A DNA stretch of 7,393 bases from Calditrichia bacterium (GCA_026991005.1 JALXCH010000160.1:1-7393); one strand, 5' to 3'; shown: positions 1-6,800, counted from the stretch's first letter. Numbers and translations are program-made. The notes: generated by a model from the letters alone, not told the origin.

Positions 1-716
1 AACAAATAATCCGCCTGCAGGTAGATACAATCTACAAATCGCTTTAAAAAATCAACCCTGCTTAAAGAAATCTCCAACCGGGCCCGCGGTTGAAAAGCAA
101 AAATTACCTGATGGTTTTTGTTTAAATAAACATCGCTCCCTTCAATTAAATAGGTTTCATCTTCAGTCACTTTTTTACCGTGGATTTTCCAGCTCCACAC
201 CCAGCTCAACGTGTTGATTCCTGCACCAATTCCAACAACCGGACGCACCCAGCTATCGGGGAATAAACGAAAATCCAGAAATACCAGTACCGGTGTGCTG
301 TTAATTTTGAACTGATGCTGCTCTTTAATATTTGGGATGGTAACCAAGGCTTCGTCCGGGAATTTGATGGTAGAAGTGTAAATGAATTCATCTTTCCAGG
401 TATGGTTAAAAAACTGCACGGAAATTCCTGTAACAAAACGCCGTTTTAAGGCGATGCCAAATTCTGCCGCCCAGGAAATCTGGGGATCTTCAGGATAAAA
501 ATCTTTCCATTGGCTATCGGTGGTGTAAATTGGGCGGGGGAAACTGGCAGCGCTGTTGTACACATCAAAAAAATCGCTGGTACCATGACCATATATTTGC
601 CCCATGCGCAGGCTAATTATGGGATAGTAAGATGGTTCGCCTGTGCTCCCGGAGGTGGTTAATATTAGCACAAACACTGTAACCAACAGCCAGAGACGGA
701 AAAGTGAATATTTCAT
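1..716 (-). CDS. Exported outer-membrane beta-barrel-like protein, 3' end off window
   Basis: This frame is open from an ATG at 716 to the window edge, giving 238 residues with no stop. It begins with MKYSLFRLWLLVTVFVLIL, a short positive n-region and a long hydrophobic core, and the polar stretch TTSGSTGEPS follows. That is a Sec signal peptide of about 22-27 residues. No cysteine follows it, so it is not a lipoprotein. The rest alternates polar and hydrophobic residues in strand-like blocks rich in aromatics and glycine, for example ISWAAEFGIAL, WVRPVVGIGAGI and PVLVFLDFRLF. This is typical of small outer-membrane barrels of FCB bacteria. GGGAGA at 722-727 lies 5 nt before the ATG and supports this start. 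The gene is monocistronic as far as seen, with a promoter just upstream. The family and function are not recognised; barrel and location are inferred from composition. Confidence 0.75.
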   Translation of the reverse strand, partial: MKYSLFRLWLLVTVFVLILTTSGSTGEPSYYPIISLRMGQIYGHGTSDFFDVYNSAASFPRPIYTTDSQWKDFYPEDPQISWAAEFGIALKRRFVTGISVQFFNHTWKDEFIYTSTIKFPDEALVTIPNIKEQHQFKINSTPVLVFLDFRLFPDSWVRPVVGIGAGINTLSWVWSWKIHGKKVTEDETYLIEGSDVYLNKNHQVIFAFQPRARLEISLSRVDFLKRFVDCIYLQADYL

Positions 717-752
717 ATCGGTCTCCCTGTCTATTCTCGTAGAATTGCTTTT

Positions 753-781
753 TATTTACGGATAATTTTATTTGATGTCAA
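753..781 (-). promoter_or_regulatory. Sigma70-like promoter of the outer-membrane protein gene
   Basis: On the minus strand, TTGACA (776-781) matches the -35 consensus exactly. A 17-bp spacer follows, then TAAATA (753-758) as a -10 with four of six consensus bases. The predicted transcript would begin near 746, leaving a leader of about 30 nt that carries the GGGAGA ribosome site. No Bacteroidota-type -7/-33 motif is seen. This is motif evidence only. Confidence 0.5.
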
Positions 782-852
782 TAGAAAAAGAGAAATCGAG
801 GAGTAAAAATTTTTTCTTACATTTAAAAAAACGCAAAATGAAATTACCAACA

Positions 853-985
853 GCAAATTACAAATTCCAAATTCCAAATCCCAAATAACAAATAACAAGA
901 GACAAATCCCTAATTCCTAATTCCTAATTACAAAATATAAAAATTAAATAACAAGCGACAAATCTCAAATCTAAAAACCATAAAT
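853..985. repeat. Heptanucleotide degenerate tandem repeat, about 19 units
   Basis: The stretch divides into consecutive 7-base units without losing register. From 853 they read gcaaatt, acaaatt, ccaaatt, ccaaatc, ccaaata, acaaata, acaagag, acaaatc, then cctaatt three times, then acaaaat. Weaker units continue in the same phase to about 985, including ttaaata (944), acaagcg (951), acaaatc (958) and tcaaatc (965). The consensus is roughly [AC]CAAAT[TCA]. Units are mostly non-identical, so this is an old or constrained array and not a fresh slippage product. It lies upstream of the outer-membrane protein gene. Function unknown. Confidence 0.75.
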
Positions 986-1036
986 TCCAAAAAAACTTTA
1001 ACTTGTTATTTTTTAACCTAATTATGACGTTTTTTT

Positions 1037-1152
1037 ATTCGTGTTTATTCGTTTGATTCGTGGGCAAATATTAATTCTTATAATTCGTGGTTAAATAATT
1101 TGTGGGTAAATTACCATTCGAACGATTCATGGTTTTATTGATTCCGTTGAAC
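1037..1152. repeat. ATTCGTG-type interspersed repeat, copy 1
   Basis: This is a direct repeat partner of 1556-1660. Both contain attcgtgt, then tgattcgtgggcaaatat, aattcttntaattcgtgg, aaataattngtg, and end in cgattcntggtt. Inside each copy the core ATTCGTG recurs several times. It is followed (after an AT-rich stretch) by the hairpin module at 1212-1300, just as copy 2 is followed by the module at 1662-1744. From memory, ATTCGTG-rich intergenic repeats occur in other FCB genomes; I could not check this. No coding potential. Confidence 0.75.
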
Positions 1153-1211
1153 CCTATAATTTTATAACCCAATTCAAAATTCTTAATTCAAAAATATTAA
1201 TTACTTCTGTC

Positions 1212-1300
1212 GTCCCTCCGGGACTAAAATGGGTTAGGTGGAAATTCCCATTCCCATGGCTGAAGGCCATGGGCTAAAATTTTTCGGCCACTCCGTGGCC
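1212..1300. repeat. Three-hairpin repeat module, copy C
   Basis: Three perfect hairpins stand in a row. H1 is gtccc/gggac with loop tcc (1212-1224). H2 is an 8-bp stem cccatggc/gccatggg with loop tgaag (1253-1273). H3 is ggccac/gtggcc with loop tcc (1286-1300). Gaps are 28 and 12 nt. The order, the small loops and the gaps match copy D (1662-1744) although the stems differ in sequence. No T-run follows H3, so it is unlikely to be an intrinsic terminator. Confidence 0.75.
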
Positions 1301-1555
1301 TCATCCCCTGCCAGCCGATTTTTTTGGATTTAATTTGGATTTACTACCTAAAAACTTCTTTTTTTCACTTCCCTTTTGCCTTTTTTCTCATAAGGAGGTA
1401 CGGAGGACAAAGAAGAAAAAAACTCCAAACGACAAAAAGTTAAAAACCGCAAAGTACGCAAAGAAATACCAAATCCTGAATAAAATATCCAAAATCACAA
1501 TTTCCTGAAAAACAAATAATTATGGCTGTATTTTATTTACAATCTAATCCTTTTC
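1301..1555. repeat. AT-rich low-complexity stretch with short degenerate repeats, no gene
   Basis: No plausible gene is seen on either strand. Short repeats are present: tttggattta occurs twice 11 bp apart (1323-1332 and 1334-1343), and CGCAAAG occurs twice 9 bp apart (1448-1454 and 1457-1463). Near 1467-1500, taccaaatcc and atccaaaatc resemble the CAAAT heptads at 853-985. A strong Shine-Dalgarno-like aaggaggt near 1392 has no start codon at a usable distance. Confidence 0.5.
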
Positions 1556-1660
1556 ATTCGTGTCCATTTGCGTGATTCGTGGGCAAATATCAATTCTTTT
1601 AATTCGTGGCAAATAATTCGTGTTTATTCGTGCGATTCGTGGTTCTATTAATTTCAGTGA
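1556..1660. repeat. ATTCGTG-type interspersed repeat, copy 2
   Basis: This is the second copy of the block at 1037-1152, in the same orientation, about 520 bp downstream and clearly diverged. Shared tracts include gtgattcgtgggcaaatat, followed by the aattctt and aattcgtgg blocks in the same order. A small deletion in the second half shortens this copy. It runs directly into hairpin module D. Translations through it give repetitive FIRAIRG-like peptides that should not be annotated as protein. Confidence 0.75.
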
Positions 1661-1661
1661 C

Positions 1662-1744
1662 GCCCTTTCAGGGCTTCCTTTTTTTGTTAATTTTTATTCC
1701 CAGGGCTTCGCCCCAGGCTATCTAACTGTGAGCGCTTCGCGCTC
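1662..1744. repeat. Three-hairpin repeat module, copy D
   Basis: H1 is gccct/agggc with loop ttc (1662-1674). H2 (1699-1717) is a stem around loop ttc. Read on the plus strand it has A-C and C-A mismatches, but on the minus strand both become G-U pairs, so all 8 pairs form around a GAA loop. H3 is gagcgc/gcgctc with loop ttc (1730-1744). Gaps are 24 and 12 nt. Compared with copy C all three stems have changed sequence while staying paired. No T-run follows H3. Confidence 0.7.
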
Positions 1745-1796
1745 GGTCTGGTTACTACCTGACCTTTTTTCAAACACAAGTTTGCAGATATTTTCT

Positions 1797-1818
1797 AAAA
1801 AAAGACCCCGCAAGAGTC
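1797..1818 (-). terminator. Terminator-like hairpin ending the Tat/T9SS operon
   Basis: On the minus strand gactc (1814-1818) pairs with gggtc (1804-1808) around a 5-nt loop, with one U-G pair, and seven consecutive T residues follow (1797-1803). The stem is short at 5 bp, so strength is uncertain. Its place, about 235 nt after the stop of the last operon gene and at the end of repeat module A, fits termination of that transcript. Confidence 0.4.
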
Positions 1819-1928
1819 ACCAATATCATCCTATTGGATAATAGCCCGGGACGAAGCCCCGGGGATAAGGAGATGTCCACGCGATTTAGAGCTCTTAAAA
1901 CCCCGCCTACAGATAACAACTAAATCGC
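1797..1928 (-). repeat. Multi-hairpin repeat module, copy A (3' of the Tat operon)
   Basis: Read on the minus strand. The H1 stem of the other copies is lost here. In its place gcgatttag (1881-1889) pairs with ctaaatcgc (1920-1928), 9 bp perfect with a 30-nt loop. H2 (1845-1863) is an 8-bp stem with a TTC loop, its one imperfect pair being a G-U on the minus strand. Next, ccaata/tattgg closes a GGATGA loop. H3 (1804-1818) is followed by seven T residues. The tract from H2 to H3 aligns well with copy B (3700-3803), including atccccggggcttcg and the gggtcttt end. It lies downstream of the 268-residue protein gene in the same orientation. Confidence 0.7.
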
Positions 1929-2054
1929 TTCCGATATAACTCCAACTGCATTTTGAATTCTTTGCCCTCATGATAAGCCTGAGCAAAGAACTCAAAAACA
2001 ACATAATAAACGGAACAGTGCTGAGCGGATACCTCAAGGTTTTTTAGAAAGAGC
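1907..2054 (-). other. Possible coding remnant without a start codon
   Basis: Just after the TGA of the 268-residue protein gene, the frame shifted by one base stays open for about 50 codons to a TAG at 1907-1909. The peptide looks protein-like rather than random: it contains EVSAQHCSVYY, VFEFFAQAYHEGKEF and MQLELYRKRF, with amphipathic character. No ATG or GTG with a ribosome site begins it, and its end lies inside the 9-bp inverted repeat of module A. It may be a decayed gene end, a frameshifted extension of the upstream gene, repeat-derived sequence or chance. No family is recognised. Confidence 0.2.
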
Positions 2055-2861
2055 TCAGCCGTTGTAGAAGTCCTCCAGTGTGACGGAAACCAGAGTCGGA
2101 TAAAGCAGGTCGTGGTTCAGCACATCAGGCGTGGCAATGCCCTTGATAAGCATGAGAGTGTCGAGGAAAGGATTCTCCGGCTGGGAATAGCCCGGAGGAG
2201 TGTTGCGGTTCACAATCTTCGTGTAAGCAAGAACCTTCCACGGGTCGCCATTGACAGGATCGGACTCGAAGGTTTCGATGATGTCGTAGAGTCTTGAAAA
2301 AAAGTCCACAAAGTCCTGAGTGTTATTAACAGGATCAAGAGAATAGCCATTCAGCCATGACGGCATGGGCTGGTTAATGTCAAGACCGAAAAGGTACTTA
2401 ACAACAGAACCCGGAACGTAAAAGGACACATTTTTATCCACGCCATTATCCTTGTAGTCAATGGAAATAGTATTCCTATAACGGTCAATCTCGTCCCGGA
2501 TGACGGCAATGGTGCCGTTGTTGTCATCATCCACGAGCTTGTAGCGAATCCAGTACTCCTGGCCCTCTGCGTTCTGGTTGTTGGCGGGAAGGACAAGTGG
2601 GAGCTCTAAATCTGTCCAGATAATATTCCCTCCCAAATTCATCTGTAACCCCTCCAGGTTTTCACTGTACCACCTGCCTGTCTCGTCAGGAGCAGGCGTC
2701 CATAATGTATTATTATAAGGGTCGTTTGTTAAGAAAAATTGTAAAAAAGTTCCAACCTGCGACAGATTAGTCCTGTGGTTCTTCCACTTGTTCGGGGTGG
2801 AAACATTATCATGGTCAACGCCAATGAGGGCGGAATCCACAACAGAGTCAAGAGTGCTCAT
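2055..2861 (-). CDS. Unrecognised 268-residue protein, coupled to the Tat/T9SS protein
   Basis: I do not recognise this family. The ATG at 2861 overlaps the TGA of the upstream gene as ATGA, so translation is almost certainly coupled and the two products are probably needed together. The N-terminus, MSTLDSVVDSALIGVDHD, is polar, with no Sec, Tat or lipoprotein signal, and no membrane segment is seen. The middle is rich in Asn, Asp, Trp and Tyr (NTLWTPAPDETGRWYSE, YKLVDDDNNG, IDYKDNGVDKN), which suggests a folded, partly beta domain. A more helical part follows (TQDFVDFFSRLYDIIETF, about residues 181-198). It ends LEDFYNG without a T9SS sorting domain. Asp/Asn-rich turns might bind calcium, but no canonical loop is clear. 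It may be cytosolic, or carried out by its Tat-signal partner. The gene is real by length, coupling and composition; the function is unknown. Confidence 0.85.
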   Translation of the reverse strand: MSTLDSVVDSALIGVDHDNVSTPNKWKNHRTNLSQVGTFLQFFLTNDPYNNTLWTPAPDETGRWYSENLEGLQMNLGGNIIWTDLELPLVLPANNQNAEGQEYWIRYKLVDDDNNGTIAVIRDEIDRYRNTISIDYKDNGVDKNVSFYVPGSVVKYLFGLDINQPMPSWLNGYSLDPVNNTQDFVDFFSRLYDIIETFESDPVNGDPWKVLAYTKIVNRNTPPGYSQPENPFLDTLMLIKGIATPDVLNHDLLYPTLVSVTLEDFYNG

Positions 2862-3580
2862 TTTACATACTCCATGCGTATGGATTTTTGGCCCAGAGCT
2901 GTTTTTAAGCGAAAGAAATAAACCCCGGAAGGCATGTGCGCCGAAGGCTTCCAGATAAGGGAATGGCTGCCGGCGCTCTGCCGGTCCTTCATCAGGGTGG
3001 CCACCTTCTGGCCGCTGGTGTTGTAAACCGCTGCCTCCACGGACATGGCAAAAGGCAATCGGTAGTCAATTTTAACGGCAGCGTTAAACGGATTGGGATA
3101 GGCCGGATGAAGTTGAAAATGCCGGGAAATATATTGAGGTCTCTCCTCCATACCCAGAGGAACATCGGAAAACACGAACTCCACCGTGTCGGAAGAAATA
3201 TCGCCTAACGAGCGCAGGTAAACATCCACATACCAGGTACCGGGATTATTAGCATCTTCCTGCAGGGAAAAATCAACAATCAGGTTCGAAGAGGGATTGT
3301 TGACGGCAAAGTAAAGGGTCTGGCCGGGATCGGTAAAGGCAACATAGCGGTGATGGTAGGCCTCCGGCTTAATGTTCGGAATTTGTCCCACATAAGAGTC
3401 AATGGTCACATCGGGCATCTCGTTCTGAAAGGAGACAGAAGAAGGTGAAGATGCACCCGCCGTTTTTATCAAGCGAACATTCCCCTTTTCGGAGTACAGC
3501 ACTTTAATAATACCCGGACCCAATACCAGGGAAACACTCAGGCTCTGCCCCGCTGTTTTAAGAAATTGCCGCCGATTCAT
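2858..3580 (-). CDS. Tat-signal protein with T9SS type A C-terminal sorting domain
   Basis: This is a 240-residue protein. The N-terminus MNRRQFLKTAG carries a twin-arginine motif (RRxFLK), and a hydrophobic segment (SLSVSLVLGPGII) follows, so it should leave the cytoplasm folded through TatABC. Residues about 50-150 are a polar, probably beta-rich region with no recognised family. Residues 158-240 are a Por/T9SS type A sorting domain, with YPNPFN, a DYRLP strand, VYNTSGQKV, the GVYFFRL block and a basic end. This domain directs passage through the outer membrane. I chose the ATG at 3580 because it puts the RR motif at residues 3-4. Another ATG at 3604 would add eight residues. The frame stays open to 3808, but that extension (SPGLRPGLP) is translated repeat and crosses the terminator and promoter. 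No Shine-Dalgarno is seen. The stop overlaps the next gene's ATG. Tat plus T9SS on one protein is unusual. Confidence 0.85.
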   Translation of the reverse strand: MNRRQFLKTAGQSLSVSLVLGPGIIKVLYSEKGNVRLIKTAGASSPSSVSFQNEMPDVTIDSYVGQIPNIKPEAYHHRYVAFTDPGQTLYFAVNNPSSNLIVDFSLQEDANNPGTWYVDVYLRSLGDISSDTVEFVFSDVPLGMEERPQYISRHFQLHPAYPNPFNAAVKIDYRLPFAMSVEAAVYNTSGQKVATLMKDRQSAGSHSLIWKPSAHMPSGVYFFRLKTALGQKSIRMEYVK

Positions 3581-3608
3581 GGAATGGTTTTGTTTGAGTT
3601 GCATGATG

Positions 3609-3638
3609 GTTATAATATTTTGAAATTCAACGTGTAAA
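3609..3638 (-). promoter_or_regulatory. Probable promoter of the Tat/T9SS operon
   Basis: On the minus strand, TTTACA (3633-3638, five of six -35 bases) is followed after 18 bp by TATAAC (3609-3614, five of six -10 bases). TATTAT at 3612-3617 is an alternative -10 with a 15-bp spacer. Transcription would begin near 3602, leaving about 20 nt before the ATG at 3580 and cutting off the ATG at 3604. That independently favours the 3580 start. Motif evidence only. Confidence 0.4.
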
Positions 3639-3691
3639 TCATAATAATAAAAAAAGAGTAAAAAAACAATAAAAAATTTGCCAGTATATGG

Positions 3692-3714
3692 AAAACAAAG
3701 ACCCAGCAGGGGTC
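3692..3714 (-). terminator. Terminator-like hairpin downstream of the histidine kinase
   Basis: On the minus strand gaccc (3710-3714) pairs with gggtc (3700-3704) around a 5-nt loop, and TTTGTTTT follows (3692-3699). The stem is short but GC-rich, and more T-rich sequence lies beyond. It is the H3 element of repeat module B and corresponds to the hairpin at 1797-1818 of module A. It sits between the kinase gene and the promoter of the next operon, where a terminator is expected. Confidence 0.4.
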
Positions 3715-3803
3715 GCACATGCACAGCATCCTGTTGGAAAGGCAGCCCGGGGCGAAGCCCCGGGGATAGGTGGATGTATGATATTTTAGAGCTCTGAAAG
3801 AGC
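3700..3803 (-). repeat. Three-hairpin repeat module, copy B (3' of the histidine kinase)
   Basis: Read on the minus strand. H1 is gctct/agagc with a TTC loop (3791-3803). H2 is a perfect 8-bp stem cccggggc/gccccggg with a TTC loop (3746-3764). H3 is gaccc/gggtc (3700-3714). Gaps are 26 and 31 nt. A 14-base direct repeat (13 of 14 identical), atgcacagcatcct at 3719-3732 and atgcgcagcatcct at 3820-3833, flanks the H1-H2 part. The order and the sequence between hairpins match copy A closely and copies C and D in architecture. The long open frame reading through it is not a real N-terminus. Confidence 0.75.
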
Positions 3804-3843
3804 GGCACAAGATTTTCCTATGCGCAGCATCCTTTGTCCCTGT

Positions 3844-3884
3844 GCACAGATGCTCGGCACTTTTAAAGTGCCGGGCATCTGTGC
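3844..3884. other. Strong 17-bp hairpin 4 nt after the histidine kinase stop
   Basis: gcacagatgc and cggcac (3844-3860) pair with gtgccg and gcatctgtgc (3868-3884). Sixteen of 17 pairs are Watson-Crick and the other is a T-G pair on the plus strand. The ttttaaa loop can close further. It begins 4 nt beyond the kinase TAG. No T-run follows in the minus direction, so it is not a standard intrinsic terminator. It may protect the 3' end of the mRNA or belong to the neighbouring repeat element. Confidence 0.65.
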
Positions 3885-3888
3885 CTTC

Positions 3889-6800
3889 CTATTTCAAATA
3901 TTTATCGATTGACGGTTCAATGGGAAGAGTAAAATAGAAGTGGCTTCCCTTCCCCGGCTCGCTTTCCACCCAGATATCGCCACCATGCAGGTGCACAATT
4001 TCTTTGCAGATGGAAAGTCCCAGCCCGGTACCGGCGGATTTCAAATACATCTCCGAATCCACCTGTTCGTATTTATCGAAAACAGTTTTCTGTTTTTCCG
4101 GGGGAATTCCCGGGCCGGTATCGTGCACACCCACGCGCACAAACATCTTTTCTTCCCCTTTAATTTCCTTGCGGTAAAATTCCGAAGTAATGCGTATTTC
4201 ACCGCCTTCGGGGGTAAATTTCAGGGCATTGCTCAACAAATTGTTAATTACCTGTTCAATGCGTAAACTGTCGAAATAGAGTAACGGTAAATTGCGGTTA
4301 AGTTCCGTCTTCAATGTGATATTCTTATTTTTTGCCAGAATCTGATGTCCCTCTTCAATACGCTCGATGAGGGAATTAATCTCGCCAACTTTCGGTTCAA
4401 TACTAAAGCGCCCCACTTCCATTTTGGAGGCCACCAGGAAGTTGTCAATCAGCGTCAGTACCTTTTTCACGTTTTCTTTGGCGATATCCAGCAATTCTTC
4501 CTGCTCGGCGTTAATTTCGCCCACCACCCCGGAACGGATTAATTCAATGAATCCCTGAATCACATTCATGGGCGAACGCAAATCGTGCACAATCATGGAA
4601 TTGAAGTCGGCTTTCAAGCGTTCCAGTTTTTTGATGACCCGCAAGTCATTGAGCACCAGGAAGTAACCAATGCGATGCCGCTGCCGGTAGAAAGGGAATA
4701 CAAAGGTGGAAACGGGGATCGTTTCGCCCGAGGTGGAGATAAGTTCCAGCTCCACATTTTCTACGGGATTCCCTTTTGAACCCCGGGTAAGCACCTGTTT
4801 GACGATTTCCTGAAGGCGTGTCTGGCTCTCGGAGGAAAAGAATTTATGCAATGGTTGTTTCAACAACGCTTTCCGCTCCAACCCTACCAATCGTTCGAAA
4901 GCGGGATTCAAGTAAATAATATTCCCCCGGGAAGTACAGGTAACCAGAGCCAGACTCATGGTTTCGGCCAGAGTACGGTACCGTTCTTCCGAGGTGCGCA
5001 GGTTCTCGTACAACAGAGAATTCTCCATAGCCACGGCAGCCTGGTTGGCAAAATATTCCAGCGCCACCACTTTATCTTCCGATGGCTTTAACCGATCCAC
5101 CGGATCCTGCACCAGAAGATAACCCATAATTTTCTTTCGAGTTTCGATGGGTACAATCAGCAAATCGGCCTCATTCCATTCCGTGATGGTATCCTCTTCC
5201 AGATTCGCCAGCGTGCCGTTTCCGGAGAGCGGGGAGGAATCATAAAAATACGAATGACTGATGCGGCGGCAATTGAGCAGAAACTTTTCCAGTTTTTTAG
5301 CACCAACCGGTTTTTCGATGTCGAAAGGAAGTTCTTTGCGCTGGTCGAATCCCATCTTGTTCACCAGTTTAAAACGGCGCTGGAACGGTTCGCTGCGCAG
5401 GATGGCCACATCGTTCCAGCCCAGCGTTCGCCGGATACTGTGCGATATGCGATTGAGGATTTCCTCCAGGTTTAAATCCAGCTTGATTTCGTTCCCTAAT
5501 TCAAAGATGCGAGCAAGCTGTTTTAATTTTACCTGGGCTTCTTTGACGATGCGGGCATCGGTTAATACCTTTTGCACCCGGGAGAGTAAATTGCGCACCA
5601 GTTCCTTTTCCCAATCGCCAAAAGGAGGTGCCTCGGCGCGGCGACTGATGATAAATGCCCCCAGTTCCTCCTGAGCCACCCGCACCGGTGCCACCAGAAT
5701 GTGATGATAATTCAACCGCTGAAAAGCGGACACCGTCGTGGGATCGAAGGAATTCTGAGAAGGCAAATCCGATATCAGGCGGATTTCCTCCCCGGAAACC
5801 AGTTGATTCAAATGGGAATCGCGGGTTAAATACAGCATGAAACGTTCGTTACTTGCCGAACCTTCCTGCGCCCCGGCACCATACACATACTTGGGGAACA
5901 GGAGTCCAAACCCGCGGCTTATTTGCCAGAAAATGGTTTTCTCCGCCCGAGCAATTTGATTCAATTCCTGACAGGTGAGTTGAATAATCCGTTCTTCGGA
6001 TAACCGCTCATCCAGCAACTGCTCGGCAAAGCGGTCGAATTCTTCCCCGCTCCGGCGCGAAAACATCAAATCGTAGATGCGATCCTTCAACAGGTTGGAT
6101 AATTGTTGAATAAACTCCAGATGCGAGGTGTACACAATGCGCTCCCGGGTATCCCCCAGAAGCAAGCCACCCACCACTATACTTTCGTGCACAATGGGGG
6201 TGAGTATCAACTGTCGTACTTCCCAGCCCCATTCCCATAATTTGCGGAAAAGGGCGGGATCATCCTCCCGGCTGAGGCGCAGCGATTTGCGGGTTTGCAC
6301 CCAGCCGCGAGCCATCTCCTCCAGCCGCGGAGTTAATATGGCCACATTGCGGCGATGAGGCGGAATAAATTGGGTAAAATGAGTAACCTGCGAATTTTCC
6401 GCATCAAAACTAAAAATTGCCCAGTAATCGTAGGGAAGCATTTTGGGCAAAATCTGGGTAAGCCGCTCAAATAAACTTTTCAGATTATTTTCGTGCTGAA
6501 TGATGTAACTACAACGCAGTAAATTCTCTTTGTAAGCAACTTCTTGCTTTTCCTGTTGCTGTTGTTGAATATGCTCGATGATGGTGCGAATATTACTGGT
6601 AATGACCTGATAGGAAGTGGTTTCCGGTAACACAAACGCATGCCGAAATTCCCCCAATTCCCGAAATTGTTCAAACGAAATTTTACTGGAGAGAATAAAC
6701 ACCTTCCAGACATCCTCCAGAACCGAAGTGTTTAAAAACTTCCGGGAATCAGGGTTTATCAGCGCATCCCGATCGATGTACAAAAGAATCAGTTCCGGTT

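Noticed and set aside
1620..1841. Plus-strand open frame of 73 codons
   Set aside because: It runs through the ATTCGTG block, hairpin module D and into module A. The peptide (FIRAIRGS, QGFAPGY) is translated repeat, with no ribosome site.
1831..2037. Minus-strand open frame of 68 codons
   Set aside because: Its C-terminal third is translated repeat module A. The start has no ribosome site and a different frame of the same stretch is more protein-like.
2020..2059. 7-bp inverted repeat gctgagc/gctcagc as a terminator of the 268-residue gene
   Set aside because: The loop is 26 nt, one arm overlaps the stop codon and no T-run follows. The hairpin at 1797-1818 is a better candidate.
1212..3803. 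CRISPR array
   Set aside because: Repeats are few, palindromic, of unequal spacing and in both orientations, with no identical direct repeats separated by unique spacers and no cas genes.
5261..5674. Plus-strand open frame of 137 codons
   Set aside because: It lies wholly inside the histidine kinase gene on the opposite strand and has shadow-like composition (Ser/Arg-rich, no domain).
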